64,000 bases of DNA from VRUE01 sp963695835 (GTDB taxonomy: Bacteria > Actinomycetota > Thermoleophilia > Solirubrobacterales > 70-9). Below the pieces are notes generated by a model that saw only the letters and a list, made by a program, of their open reading frames with translations, had not been told where the DNA came from and made no database searches. A program made the position numbers and the translations under genes. The stretch lies in assembly GCA_963695835.1 (NCBI GenBank), contig CAVOHR010000002.1, forward strand, positions 510,690 through 574,689, given 5' to 3'. Below, piece after piece: positions 49,656-58,891 of the stretch (positions are counted from its first letter, which is position 1; the number at the start of each line of letters is the position of its first letter).

Positions 49656-50069
49656 TCAGGGCGCCGGCAGGACCCGCAGCCCGCGCTGGGCGAAATGGGC
49701 GTCGAAGGCGAACGCCTCGCCGCCGCCGTCGCGCTCGATCAGGGCGAACGAGGTCGCGTCGACGTAGCTCCAGCGCTTGTCGCCGTGTTGCTCGAGGATC
49801 TGCCAGGCATCGTCCTCGACACCCGGCTCCAGGCGCACCAGCTCGATCGCCGCGCCGGCCCGGAAGCGGCGCCCCCACTCGATCGCCTCCGCGCGACCCA
49901 CCCTGACGAGCAGCGCCGTGTAGGTCTCGGCGAAGACGTAGTTGGAGGTGAACAGCGCCGCCCCGTCCTCGATCAGCTCCGCCAGCATCGTGCGGGCGCG
50001 CTCGTGCTCGGCCTCCGAGGCGTTGCGCAGGGCGACGAAGGCGCTGGTGTCGACGAAGACCGACCTCAT
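49656..50069 (-). CDS. PIN-domain toxin (VapC type)
   Basis: A 137-residue PIN-domain ribonuclease. The acidic residues of the active site are at MRSVFVDTSAFVAL (Asp), FAETYTALL (Glu) and the final YVDATSFALIERDG and FDAHFAQRG. VapC toxins cut RNA in a metal-dependent way. Its ATG overlaps the stop of the antitoxin (ATGA), a typical vapBC arrangement, with the antitoxin first on the minus strand. Confidence 0.88.
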   Translation of the reverse strand: MRSVFVDTSAFVALRNASEAEHERARTMLAELIEDGAALFTSNYVFAETYTALLVRVGRAEAIEWGRRFRAGAAIELVRLEPGVEDDAWQILEQHGDKRWSYVDATSFALIERDGGGEAFAFDAHFAQRGLRVLPAP

Positions 50070-50302
50070 GGCCCGTAGAGATCGCGATCGAGCGTGGTCA
50101 CGCTCGTCCCCTCGCGACCGCGGCCCGGAGGCTCCTCGAGGAGGAAGCGGAGCAGCGGGTCGCCGCCGCGCTCGGCCGGCCGAGCGCGCTCGGCGTCGAT
50201 CAGCTCGCGCACGACCGCCGCGATGCTGCCGGCCGCGCCCGCGCGCTGCTTGAGCCAGCGGTACTGGCCCTCGTCCAGGTATAGCTGCGTTCGATGCTTC
50301 AT
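50066..50302 (-). CDS. VapB-type antitoxin
   Basis: A 78-residue ribbon-helix-helix-like antitoxin. MKHRTQLYLDEGQYRWLKQR is the DNA-binding ribbon and first helix, followed by AAVVRELIDAERARP. The C-terminal part is disordered-looking and probably wraps the toxin. ATG at 50302 matches the usual start of the family; a second in-frame ATG at 50317, next to GGGAGG, would add five residues (MLYSS). It overlaps the PIN toxin gene by 4 bp. Confidence 0.8.
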   Translation of the reverse strand: MKHRTQLYLDEGQYRWLKQRAGAAGSIAAVVRELIDAERARPAERGGDPLLRFLLEEPPGRGREGTSVTTLDRDLYGP

Positions 50303-50439
50303 ACTGGAATACAGCATAAGCCTCCCGTCGGTCGTAACCGCGCCGTTCGCCGCCGGCCGGGCGGGCGCAACCAGTGCCAGCGGCATCGACGCGGGGCGGG
50401 CGGCCCGCGTCGCGAGCCGCCCACCTCCCACTCCCGCCC

Positions 50440-50688
50440 TCATTTGAACGCCACCTTGTCGACCGCCTGCTCGATCTTGTCGACGATCACGCCGGCCAGC
50501 TCGGTGCCCTGCTTGCCGTTGAACCCCTTCATCGCCGCGACCATCCCGACCATCAGCAGCGAGACCAGCAGGATCAGGCCGACGTACTCGACCGTCCCCT
50601 GGCCCCGCTCGCCGCCGGCCAGGGCGCGGATCGCCCGCACCCGTTGCGCGATCGCCGCGTGCGCGTAGCCCATCAGCAGATAGATCAT
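50440..50688 (-). CDS. Flp-type pilin subunit
   Basis: An 82-residue pilin-like protein. The class III prepilin motif ERGQGTVEYVGLILLVSLLM (cleavage before the hydrophobic helix, Glu at +5) is typical of Flp and TadE proteins. ATG at 50688 is preceded by AGGAGG at five bases, one of the best ribosome binding sites in the window. No tad secretion genes are nearby. It may be part of a dispersed Tad system. The upstream 140 bp hold no other gene. Confidence 0.85.
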   Translation of the reverse strand: MIYLLMGYAHAAIAQRVRAIRALAGGERGQGTVEYVGLILLVSLLMVGMVAAMKGFNGKQGTELAGVIVDKIEQAVDKVAFK

Positions 50689-50830
50689 CGAAGCCTCCTG
50701 TCTCGGTTTGAGCAGATGCTCCGGGGTCGCGGCGCAACGATCTAGACGCGAATGCGCCAATTGTGGGGCGGGAATGTAAAAAGTCGGCGACATCCGGGGA
50801 CGCCCCGCGTTGCGGGTACGCTCAGCGCCG

Positions 50831-51775
50831 ATGCGGGTGCTGGTCGTCACCAATTTCCTGCCCGACGCCGGCGCGCCCCAGCGGGGTCGCTGGGTGCGCG
50901 ACCAGGTCGAGGAGATCCGCCGCCGCGGGATCGAGGTCGAGGTGTTCGGCTTCCCGCCCGGCCGGAGCGAATACCTCCCGGCGACGAGGCGGCTGCGGCG
51001 GCGGCTGCGAGACGAGCGCTTCGACCTCGTCCACGCCCACTACGGCCTGGCCGGCTGGTGCGCGCGGCTGGCCGGCGCCTCGCCGCTGGTGGTCAGCTTC
51101 CACGGGACCGACGTCCGCCACGGCCTGGTCGGCCCGCTCAGCCGCCGCCTCGCCTGGCGCGTCGACCTCGTCGCCGCCGTCTCGCGCGCCCTCTTCGCCG
51201 CCGAGGACGGCCGGCCGGGCCTGCCGCCGGTGCCCGGCTCGGCGGTGCTCCCCTGCGGCCCCGACCTCGGGCGCTTCCACCCGATCCCCCGCGCCGAGGC
51301 GCGCGGCGAGCTGGGTCTCGATCCCGGCGGGCGCTTCCTGCTCTTCCCCGCCAACCCGGGGCGTCCCGAGAAGCGCGCCGACCGGGCGGCCGAGCTGGCG
51401 GCGGCGACCGGCGCCGAGCTGCTGACCGGCGGCGCGATCGACCCCGACCGGATGCCACTCTGGGTGAACGCGGCGAACGCCGTCCTCGTCACCTCGGACT
51501 ACGAGGGCTTCGGCCTCGCCTGCGTCGAGGCCCTGGCCTGCGGGGTACCGGTCCTCTCGACCCCGGTCGGGATCGCCCCCTGGGCGCTCGCCGGGATCGC
51601 GGGAACCCTCTGCGCTCGCTACGACGCGACGACCTGGGGCGAGGCCGCCCGCCCCCACCTGGCGGCGGCCGATCCGCGGGTCGACGGAGCGGCGCGCGCC
51701 GCCGCGCTCTCGGCCGCGCGGATGGCGGAGCGGACGATCGAGGCTTACCGCGACGTTCTCGCCACGGCGAGATAG
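50831..51775 (+). CDS. GT4-like glycosyltransferase
   Basis: A 314-residue glycosyltransferase. The N-terminal domain starts with MRVLVVTNFLPDAGAPQRGR and has VVSFHGTDVRHG. The C-terminal domain holds SDYEGFGLACVEALACGVPV, the E-x7-E nucleotide sugar motif. It is shorter than many GT4 enzymes (about 370 residues). The sugar and acceptor are not known. ATG at 50831 is preferred over an in-frame start at 50810. The next gene encodes a coiled-coil protein 12 bp downstream. Confidence 0.85.
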   Translation: MRVLVVTNFLPDAGAPQRGRWVRDQVEEIRRRGIEVEVFGFPPGRSEYLPATRRLRRRLRDERFDLVHAHYGLAGWCARLAGASPLVVSFHGTDVRHGLVGPLSRRLAWRVDLVAAVSRALFAAEDGRPGLPPVPGSAVLPCGPDLGRFHPIPRAEARGELGLDPGGRFLLFPANPGRPEKRADRAAELAAATGAELLTGGAIDPDRMPLWVNAANAVLVTSDYEGFGLACVEALACGVPVLSTPVGIAPWALAGIAGTLCARYDATTWGEAARPHLAAADPRVDGAARAAALSAARMAERTIEAYRDVLATAR

Positions 51776-51787
51776 ATTGGGCACTCG

Positions 51788-52228
51788 ATGAGCAGCGGAA
51801 GCGGCGAGCGCGGCAGCGAAGGCCCGGCCGAGCGGGTGGAGGCGGCCGAGCGCCGGCTGCGGGAGGCGGCCGAGTCCGCGGCCGCCGCCGAAGAGCACGC
51901 CACCGCCGAGATCCGGGCGCTCGAAGAAGACCTCGAGAAGGAGCGGCAGCGCTCGGCCGAAGAGCTGGAGCGACTGCGGCGCAGCCACGAGGCGGAGCTG
52001 GCGTCCGAGCGTGAGGCGAGGAAGCAGGCGATCGCCGCCGCCGACAGCCGCCTGGCCGAGATCGAGGCGCAGGCGGAAGCGGCCGAGGAGCGAGTCGGGG
52101 AGGCGCAGCGACGGGCCGCTGCCGCGGAGAGCGCGAAGGGCGGCAGCGAGTCCGAGGCGCGCGAATCGGCCGCCGCATGGCTGCGCCGGCAAATCGAGGC
52201 GATCAAGCGAGAGGCGGGGCGACGATAG
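51788..52228 (+). CDS. coiled-coil protein
   Basis: A 146-residue highly charged protein, almost entirely predicted as one long helix. Glu, Ala and Arg dominate, with heptad-like spacing (for example LEKERQRSAEELERLRRSHE). There is no membrane segment. The stop overlaps the nadB reading frame by about 50 bp. It may be a scaffold or structural protein, but no family is recognised. Confidence 0.7.
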   Translation: MSSGSGERGSEGPAERVEAAERRLREAAESAAAAEEHATAEIRALEEDLEKERQRSAEELERLRRSHEAELASEREARKQAIAAADSRLAEIEAQAEAAEERVGEAQRRAAAAESAKGGSESEARESAAAWLRRQIEAIKREAGRR

Positions 52229-53670
52229 CAACACGTTCGGCGTGTGACGTCGCTGTCGTCGGCGGCGGCGCGGCGGGGCTGTGGACGGCGCTTCGCGCCG
52301 CCGAGCAGGGCGCATCCGTCTGCGTCATCTCCCGCACGCCGCTCTCGCAGAGCGCCAGCTTCTGGGCCCAGGGCGGCCTCGCCGCCTCGCTCGAACCCGG
52401 CGACTCGCCCGAGCAGCACGCCGCCGACACGATCGCCGCCGGTCGTGGCCTCTGCCGGCCCGCCGCGGTGCGCGCCCTCGTCGACGAGGCTCCGACCGCG
52501 GTGCGGGAGCTGCGCGAGCGTGGCGTCTCCTTCGACCTCGCGCCGGACGGCGAGCTGGCCCTCGGACTGGAGGGGGGGCACACCCGGCGCCGCATCGTCC
52601 ACGCCGGCGGCAGCCAGACCGGCCACGAGATCGCGTCGAAGCTGGCGACGATGGTCGCCGCCGAGCCCGGCATCGCGGTCCGCGAGCGCACATCGGCGCT
52701 GGCCCTGTGGAGCGACGGCGAGCGCTGCCACGGCATCGTCACCGGGAGCGAGTCGATCGCCGCCGCCGCGACCGTCCTCGCGACCGGCGGTGCCGCCGCC
52801 CTGTGGCGGCGCACGACGAATCCCCGGGGCGCGATCGGCGCCGGCCCGGTGTTCGCCGCCGCAGCGGGCGCCGACCTGGCCGACCTCGAGTTCTGCCAGT
52901 TCCACCCGACCGCGCTCGCCCTGCCGGGGACCCGCTTCGACGGGCTGCTGATCACCGAGGCGGTGCGGGGAGAGGACGCCACCCTGCTCGACGCCGCGGG
53001 ACGCCGCTTCACCGACGAGCTGGCGCCGCGCGACGCGGTCACCGCGGCGATCCTCGATCGGATGAGCGCCGACGGCGCCGCCAGCGTGCGGCTCGACCTG
53101 CGCGGGGTCGACCCCGAGCGCTTCGCCAGCGTCTTCGCCTCGCTCGAGGAGGCCGGGCTGGCCCCTCGCACCGAACCCGTGCCCGTCGCGCCGGCCGCCC
53201 ACTACACGATGGGGGGCGTCGCGGTCGACCTCGACGGCCGCTCCTCGCTCCCCGGCCTCTACGCGGCCGGCGAGTGCTCCTGCACCGGACTGCACGGCGC
53301 CAACCGGCTCGCCTCCAACTCGCTCAGCGAGTGCTTCGTCTTCGGCAGCCGGACCGCCAGGGCGGCGCTGGAGGAGAGTGCCGAGGCGGTCCGGCCGGCG
53401 CCGTCGTCGTGGCGGTTCGAGCCGCCGACCGAGGCGACCCGCGAGGCGGTCTGGAGGCTGGCCGGCCCGCTGCGGAGCCCGGAGCAGCTGGGCGAGCTGC
53501 GCGAGGACCCCTACCCGCTGGCCGCGGCGATCGCCACCGCCGCCCTGGAGCGTCGCGAGTCCCGCGGCGGCCACCTGCGGGCGGACTGTCCGGGACTCGA
53601 CCCCGAGCTCGACGGCGTCCACATCGTCCTCGGCCCGGACGGCAAGACCCGCCGCGAGGAGTGGCGGTAG
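52177..53670 (+). CDS. nadB: L-aspartate oxidase
   Basis: A 497-residue FAD enzyme for NAD synthesis, oxidising L-aspartate to iminoaspartate. The FAD-binding N-terminus VAVVGGGAAGLWTALRAAEQ, the QSASFWAQGGLAASL motif and the C-terminal GECSCTGLHGANRLASNSLS are typical of NadB over the related succinate dehydrogenases. No ATG, GTG or TTG lies between ATG 52177 and the FAD motif, so this start is used in spite of a 52-bp overlap. The nadA and nadC partners are not in the window. Confidence 0.9.
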   Translation: MAAPANRGDQARGGATIATRSACDVAVVGGGAAGLWTALRAAEQGASVCVISRTPLSQSASFWAQGGLAASLEPGDSPEQHAADTIAAGRGLCRPAAVRALVDEAPTAVRELRERGVSFDLAPDGELALGLEGGHTRRRIVHAGGSQTGHEIASKLATMVAAEPGIAVRERTSALALWSDGERCHGIVTGSESIAAAATVLATGGAAALWRRTTNPRGAIGAGPVFAAAAGADLADLEFCQFHPTALALPGTRFDGLLITEAVRGEDATLLDAAGRRFTDELAPRDAVTAAILDRMSADGAASVRLDLRGVDPERFASVFASLEEAGLAPRTEPVPVAPAAHYTMGGVAVDLDGRSSLPGLYAAGECSCTGLHGANRLASNSLSECFVFGSRTARAALEESAEAVRPAPSSWRFEPPTEATREAVWRLAGPLRSPEQLGELREDPYPLAAAIATAALERRESRGGHLRADCPGLDPELDGVHIVLGPDGKTRREEWR

Positions 53671-53679
53671 CGTCGCCGC

Positions 53680-56600
53680 ATGCTGCTCGGGGTCGACGTC
53701 GGCGGAACCTTCACCGACGCGGTGCTCGTCGACGGCGAGACCGTCCACACGGCGAAGCTGCCGACCACGCCGGCGGATCAGTCGGAAGGCGTGATCGCCG
53801 CGGTCGAGGAGGTGCTGGGCCGGGCCGGCGCGAGCCCCGATGCGGTCGGCTCCTTCGCCCACGGGATGACGATCGGGACCAACGCCCTGCTCGAGGAGCG
53901 CGGCGCCCGCACGGCTCTGATCGCCACCCGCGGCTTCGCCGACCTGCTCGAGATCGGCCGCCAGGACCGGCCCGAGCTGTACCGGCTCTGCACGCCGAAG
54001 CCGGTGCCGCTGGTCGAGCCGGAGCTGCGCTTCGAGGCGAACGAGCGGGTCGGGCCGCACGCCGTGGTCGAGGCGATGGACGCCTCCGAGCCCGAGCGGC
54101 TCGCGGATCTGGTACGCGACAGCGGCGCCGACTCGGTGGCGGTCTGCCTGCTCTTCTCGTATCTGGACCCCTCGCACGAGCGGGCGATCGCCGCGCGCCT
54201 GCGGAGCGAGCTGCCCGGCATCCACGTCTCCGCCTCGCACGAGGTCCTGCCCCGCTTCCGCGAGTACGAGCGCTGCTCGACGACGACGATCGACGCCTAC
54301 CTCTCGCCGCTGCTCGGGCACTACCTCGGCCGGCTCGGCGATGCCGCCGAGGGAGCGGGGCTGCCGCGGCCGATCGTCATGCAGTCCTCCGGCGGCGTCG
54401 CCGACGCCGCGGAGGCGGCCCGGGCGGGCGCGTGGAGCGTCCTCTCCGGGCCCGCGGGCGGCGCGGTCGGCGCCGCCCTGCTGGCGCGCGCCTGCGGCGA
54501 CGGCGACGCCCTCGGGCTCGACATGGGCGGCACCTCGTGCGACGTCTGCGTGGTCGAGGACGGCGAGGTGCGGCGCACCGACTCGCGACGGATCGGCGGC
54601 CGCGTCATCCAGCTGCCGATGGTCGACGTGCACACGGTCGGCGCCGGCGGCGGCTCGATCGGCTGGCGCGACCCGGGTGGCGCGCTGCGGGTCGGGCCGC
54701 GCTCCGCCGGCGCCGCCCCCGGCCCGGCCTGCTACGGACAGGGCGGCGAGGAGCCGACGGTCACCGACGCCAACCTGCTGCTCGGTCGGCTGGCGGCCGG
54801 CTCGACCCTGGCCGGCGGGGTCGCGCTCGACACCGAAGCCGCCGCCGCAGCGGTCGGAGGGCTGGCCGCCGAACTCGGCATCGGCGAGCTGGAGGCGGCG
54901 GAGGGAATCGTGCGGGTCGCCGACCAGGAGATGGTGCGGGCGCTGCGCGTGGTCACGGTCGAGCGCGGGATCGATCCGCGGCGTTTCGCGCTGCTGCCCT
55001 TCGGCGGCGCCGGGCCGATGCACGCGGCGGGGATCGCAGCCGAGCTCGGCGTCGAGCGCATCCTCTGCCCGCGCGCGGGCGGCGTCCTCTCGGCGCTCGG
55101 CCTCTGCGCCTCCGACCGCCGCCGCGACACCGCCCGCACGGTGATGCTGAGCGGCCCGCAGCTGAGCGCGGGGCGGATCGCGGAGGAGGTCGAGGAGCTG
55201 ATCGCCCGGCTCGACGGCGACCTCGCCGGGGCCGAGCCGGAGGTCGTCTACGAGATGCGCTACGCCGGCCAGGCCTTCGAGCTGCCGGTGCCCGGGACGA
55301 CCCGACCGGATCCCGGGGAGCTGACCGCCCGCTTCGAGCGGGCGCACGAGGAGCGCTACGGCCACCGCGATCCCGACGGCGAGGTCGTCCTCGTCGACAT
55401 CCGCCTGGCGCTGGTCGCGCCGGGACCGCAGCCACGGCCCGCCGCGGCGCCCGAGGGCCGGCTCGAAGAGAGCGCGCGCGAGGTTCGCTTCGCCGGCCGG
55501 TGGGTCGAGACCCCGGTCCTGCGCGGCGAGCCCGCCGCCGGCCTCGCCGCCGGGGGCCCGGCGATCTTCGAGCTGCCCGAGGCAACCCTCGTCGTGCCGC
55601 CGGGCTGGCGGGCCGAGGTCGACGGCACCGGCACCATCCACGCAAGGGAACGTGCCGGTGATCGAGCGCCCATATGGGGGGTCGAATCACCGGCCCGTCC
55701 ACGGGGGCGGAGGATGAGCGGCCTCGACCCGGTCACGCTGCAGGTGATGATCGGCGGCCTGCGGGCCGCCTGCGACGAGATGGGCGCGACGCTGATCCGC
55801 TCCGCCTACTCGGCCAACATCAAGGAGCGGCACGACTGCTCGACCGCCCTGTTCGACGCCCGCGGCGAGCTGGCGATGCAGGCCGAGCACATCCCCGTCC
55901 ACCTCGGCTCGATGCCGGACGCGGTCGCCGCGGTCCTCGACGAGGAGCATCGCCCGGGCGAAGCCTGGATCCTCAACGACCCGTTCAGGGGCGGCACCCA
56001 CCTGCCGGACGTGACCCTGATCTCCCCCGTCTTCGCCGCCGGCGAGCTGCTCGGCTTCGCCGCCTGCCGCGCCCACCACGCCGACGTCGGCGGACCCAGC
56101 CCGGCGGGGATGCCGGCCCGCTCGCACAGGCTGGAGGAGGAGGGCGTCGTGATCCCGCCGACCCGCGCCACCGAGGCCGAGCTGGAGCGCCTGGCGGCGC
56201 AGATGCGCTCCCCTCGCCAGCGCCTCGCCGACCTGCGGGCGCAGGCCGCCGCCAACCGGATCGGCGAGCGGCGCCTCGCCGAGCTGGCCGAGCGCCACGG
56301 CCTCGAGCGCATGCGCGACGGCATCGACGAGATCCTCGCCTACGCCGAGCGTCGCACCCGCGCCGCCCTCGCCTCCCTCCCCGACGGGGCCTACGCGGCC
56401 GAGGACGTGCTGGAGGACGATGCGGACGGCGCCGGGCGCGACGTCACCCTGCGAGTCGAGGCGACCATCGCCGGCGACCGGCTCCTCCTCGACTTCTCCG
56501 GCACCGATCCGCAGGTCGGCGGCAACCTCAACTGCCCGCTCTCGGTGACGAGGTCGGCGGCGTTCTTCGCCGTCCGCGTCCTCACCGACCCCGACGCGCC

Positions 56601-57267
56601 GCCCTCGGCCGGCGCCTACCGGCCGATCGAGGTGCGCGCCCCGGAGGGCTGCCTGCTCAACGCCCGCTTCCCGGCGGCGGTCGCGGCAGGCAACGTCGAG
56701 ACCTCGGGCCGGGTCGCCGATCTCGTGATCGCCGCCTTCGCGGGGGCCCGGGACGTCCCCGCCCAGGGGCAGGGGACGATGAACAACCTGACCCTGGCCG
56801 GCAAGCGATCCGGGCGTGGTGACGAACCTCACCGCGAGCAGCAGGCCGGCGGCGATTGGACCTACTACGAGACGCTCGGCGGCGGTCAGGGGGGCTGCCC
56901 CGGCGCCGACGGCCCGAGCGCCATCCACGTCGCGATGTCGAACACCCTGAACACGCCGGTCGAGGCGCTGGAGACCGAGCTCCCGCTGCGGGTTCGCGAG
57001 CTCTCGCTGCGTCACGGCAGCGGCGGCGCAGGGCGGCACCGCGGCGGCGAGGGGATCGTCCGCGAGGTCGAGGCGCTGGCGCCGATGCGCTACACGCTGA
57101 TCGGCGAGCGGCGCCGGCATCCGCCGCGCGGGCGCGACGGCGGCGGCGACGGCGCGGTGGGCCGGGACCTGCTCAACGGCGCGCCGCTGCCGGGCAAGAG
57201 CGAGGGCGATCTGAGGCCCGGAGACGTGCTCAGAATCGAGACTCCGGGCGGTGGCGGGCACGGCTGA
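53680..57267 (+). CDS. fused hydantoinase/oxoprolinase A-B protein
   Basis: A single 1195-residue frame holding both subunits of an ATP-dependent hydantoinase or 5-oxoprolinase. Residues 1-660 are HyuA (GVDVGGTFTDAVLVDGE, SFAHGMTIGTNALLEERGAR, LGLDMGGTSCDVCVVEDGE). From residue about 678 the HyuB part follows (LDPVTLQVMIGGLRAACDEM, NDPFRGGTHLPDVTLISP, GGGQGG, ERRR). Usually two genes; here no stop at the join. An ATG at 55714 next to GGAGG could give a separate HyuB. One stretch near 1050 (GRGDEPHREQQAGG) is unlike family members. The substrate is probably a cyclic amide. Confidence 0.9.
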   Translation: MLLGVDVGGTFTDAVLVDGETVHTAKLPTTPADQSEGVIAAVEEVLGRAGASPDAVGSFAHGMTIGTNALLEERGARTALIATRGFADLLEIGRQDRPELYRLCTPKPVPLVEPELRFEANERVGPHAVVEAMDASEPERLADLVRDSGADSVAVCLLFSYLDPSHERAIAARLRSELPGIHVSASHEVLPRFREYERCSTTTIDAYLSPLLGHYLGRLGDAAEGAGLPRPIVMQSSGGVADAAEAARAGAWSVLSGPAGGAVGAALLARACGDGDALGLDMGGTSCDVCVVEDGEVRRTDSRRIGGRVIQLPMVDVHTVGAGGGSIGWRDPGGALRVGPRSAGAAPGPACYGQGGEEPTVTDANLLLGRLAAGSTLAGGVALDTEAAAAAVGGLAAELGIGELEAAEGIVRVADQEMVRALRVVTVERGIDPRRFALLPFGGAGPMHAAGIAAELGVERILCPRAGGVLSALGLCASDRRRDTARTVMLSGPQLSAGRIAEEVEELIARLDGDLAGAEPEVVYEMRYAGQAFELPVPGTTRPDPGELTARFERAHEERYGHRDPDGEVVLVDIRLALVAPGPQPRPAAAPEGRLEESAREVRFAGRWVETPVLRGEPAAGLAAGGPAIFELPEATLVVPPGWRAEVDGTGTIHARERAGDRAPIWGVESPARPRGRRMSGLDPVTLQVMIGGLRAACDEMGATLIRSAYSANIKERHDCSTALFDARGELAMQAEHIPVHLGSMPDAVAAVLDEEHRPGEAWILNDPFRGGTHLPDVTLISPVFAAGELLGFAACRAHHADVGGPSPAGMPARSHRLEEEGVVIPPTRATEAELERLAAQMRSPRQRLADLRAQAAANRIGERRLAELAERHGLERMRDGIDEILAYAERRTRAALASLPDGAYAAEDVLEDDADGAGRDVTLRVEATIAGDRLLLDFSGTDPQVGGNLNCPLSVTRSAAFFAVRVLTDPDAPPSAGAYRPIEVRAPEGCLLNARFPAAVAAGNVETSGRVADLVIAAFAGARDVPAQGQGTMNNLTLAGKRSGRGDEPHREQQAGGDWTYYETLGGGQGGCPGADGPSAIHVAMSNTLNTPVEALETELPLRVRELSLRHGSGGAGRHRGGEGIVREVEALAPMRYTLIGERRRHPPRGRDGGGDGAVGRDLLNGAPLPGKSEGDLRPGDVLRIETPGGGGHG

Positions 57268-57279
57268 GGCAAAGTCGAT

Positions 57280-57308
57280 TTGGCGATTCGGCCGACCTCG
57301 TCTAGAAT
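57280..57308 (+). promoter_or_regulatory. sigma-A-like promoter TTGGCG-N17-TAGAAT
   Basis: TTGGCG (57280-57285) and TAGAAT (57303-57308) are separated by 17 bp, upstream of the DUF1802 gene. A GC-rich hairpin (GGGCGGGGGCCCGCC) follows at about 57320-57334, in the predicted leader of about 90 nt. Confidence 0.5.
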
Positions 57309-57405
57309 GGCTCGCCTTGGGCGGGGGCCCGCCTGGACAGCGTCCAAAAAGGCGCCAGTGCCTGCCAGTAACAGAATCATCGACCTTCTCAGGTAGAGCT
57401 TTCAC

Positions 57406-58035
57406 ATGCCGATCGCGTTAAAGGAATGGGCAGTAACGGTGCGCGCCCTCGCCGAGGGCGAGCAGCTCCTGACCGTGCGCAAGGGCGGGATCCGCGAGGA
57501 GAGCAAGCACTTCGAGCTCGAGCACGAGCGGTTCTTCCTCTACCCGACCTTCGACCACCAGCGGAACAACCTCGTCCGCGAGTCCCATCACCCGGAGCTG
57601 AGCCGCGCGCTCGAGGAGGGCGTCTGGCCCGACGAGGAGCCGCCCCCCGGCGCGCTGCTCCAGGACGGCGGCATCCCCCAGCCCGAGCGCGTGCGGCTGC
57701 GCTGCTGGGCCGAGGTGACCGACCACCTGACGATCACCAATCCGCGCGTCGTCGACGAACTCTCCCCCTTCTACGTCTGGACCCCGGACTACGCCGAGAA
57801 GCGGCTCAACTGGAAGCGGCGCCACCCGCTGCACATCCTGCTGCTGCGGGTCCACCGCATCCCGCGCCCGGTCACGGTCAAGGTGCGCGAGGAGTACCAC
57901 GGCTGCCGCTCCTGGGTCGAGATCGACCGCGACCTGCCCTTCGAGGGCACCCCGGTGATGGCCGACGAGGAGTTCGACCGCGCCCGCCAGGAGATCCATT
58001 CCGTTTGCACCTCATCCGAGCCGGTCCTGGTCTAA
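57406..58035 (+). CDS. DUF1802 family protein
   Basis: A 209-residue cytoplasmic protein. The core has LKEWAVTVRALAEGEQLLTV then RKGGIRE, HFELEHERFFLYPTFDHQR and SPFYVWTPDYAEKRLNWKRR, all of which fit DUF1802. No known active site. It has its own likely promoter at 57280 and an ATG at 57406. The function is unknown; it lies between the hydantoinase gene and a peptidase-like gene. Confidence 0.8.
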   Translation: MPIALKEWAVTVRALAEGEQLLTVRKGGIREESKHFELEHERFFLYPTFDHQRNNLVRESHHPELSRALEEGVWPDEEPPPGALLQDGGIPQPERVRLRCWAEVTDHLTITNPRVVDELSPFYVWTPDYAEKRLNWKRRHPLHILLLRVHRIPRPVTVKVREEYHGCRSWVEIDRDLPFEGTPVMADEEFDRARQEIHSVCTSSEPVLV

Positions 58036-58074
58036 GGGCCTAGCGGCCGCTTCGACAGCGGATAGTCTCGGCTC

Positions 58075-58830
58075 ATGCCTTGGGTCGAGACGCACTCCTT
58101 GAGCTTTGCGGCACGCCATGACAGTGGCGACGCGGCCTTTGCGGAGCGGATCCTGGACCGGATGGAGGAGCTGCGGCTGCGGCTCGAGGATCGCTTCGAG
58201 GCGGTCCCCGGCGACGTCACCGTCGTCGTCCACACCAACCCCGCCCTGCTGGCGATGGCCCACCCGTTCCTGCCGGCGGCCCGCTGGTCGGCCGCGCCCG
58301 CCGGGCGCCGCTACCTGGCCGGCTGGGCGATGGCGACCGAGCTGCACGTGCTCAACGACGCGCACATGGAGCGGCGCGCGGCCGGCGCGGACTCGCGCGA
58401 GGCGCTGCGCGGCACCGCCGAGCGGCTCTACGCGCAGCTCGTGATCGCCGCCAACAACCCCGCCCTCCCCCCCTCCTGGACGCCGCGCCGCTTCGCCCGC
58501 TACCTCGGCTGGGCCTGGCTGGTCGAGGGCGCCGCCCAGTACTTCGCCCGCCAGGTCGGCTTCTACCGCGCGGCGGTGATCCGGCGCCTGCGCGAGAGCG
58601 CCCGACCCTCCTTCCCGCCGTCCCGCCGCGACGCGGTCATCCTCGGCGGCACGATCTTCGACCTGCTGGAGACCGAGCGCGGCGCCGGCGCCTGCGAGCG
58701 CCTCGCCCTCCAGATCCTCCCCGGCGGCGCCACGCCCACCCTCGAAGCCGCCTTCGAGGCGCGGATCGGCGAAGTCGAGGCAGCCTGGCGCGACTACCTG
58801 CGCGCGATCGCCCGCCCGAGCGCACCGTAG
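58075..58830 (+). CDS. degenerate MA-clan peptidase-like protein
   Basis: A 251-residue protein with the layout of small MA-clan peptidases but without HExxH. The helix aligned to the motif reads RLYAQLVIAANNPALP. The third-ligand region YLGWAWLVEGAAQYFARQVG (E-G-A-x-Y) is preserved. It is therefore unlikely to be an active metalloprotease. It starts at ATG 58075. No signal peptide is visible. It may bind peptides or be a decayed enzyme. Confidence 0.5.
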   Translation: MPWVETHSLSFAARHDSGDAAFAERILDRMEELRLRLEDRFEAVPGDVTVVVHTNPALLAMAHPFLPAARWSAAPAGRRYLAGWAMATELHVLNDAHMERRAAGADSREALRGTAERLYAQLVIAANNPALPPSWTPRRFARYLGWAWLVEGAAQYFARQVGFYRAAVIRRLRESARPSFPPSRRDAVILGGTIFDLLETERGAGACERLALQILPGGATPTLEAAFEARIGEVEAAWRDYLRAIARPSAP

Positions 58831-58891
58831 ACCGTCGGCTTCGACGGGACCGCACGGCCCGCATTGCTTCTGTGGTCTGCCTGGGTCGGGC

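Noticed and set aside
51745..55641. A 1298-codon open frame on the minus strand
   Set aside because: It lies opposite nadB and the hydantoinase genes and is His/Arg/Gly/Asp-rich without motifs, an artefact of high GC. The plus-strand genes explain the region.
55665..55720. Separate hyuA and hyuB genes
   Set aside because: The frame has no stop at the junction, so one fused product is annotated. An internal ATG at 55714 stays possible and is noted.
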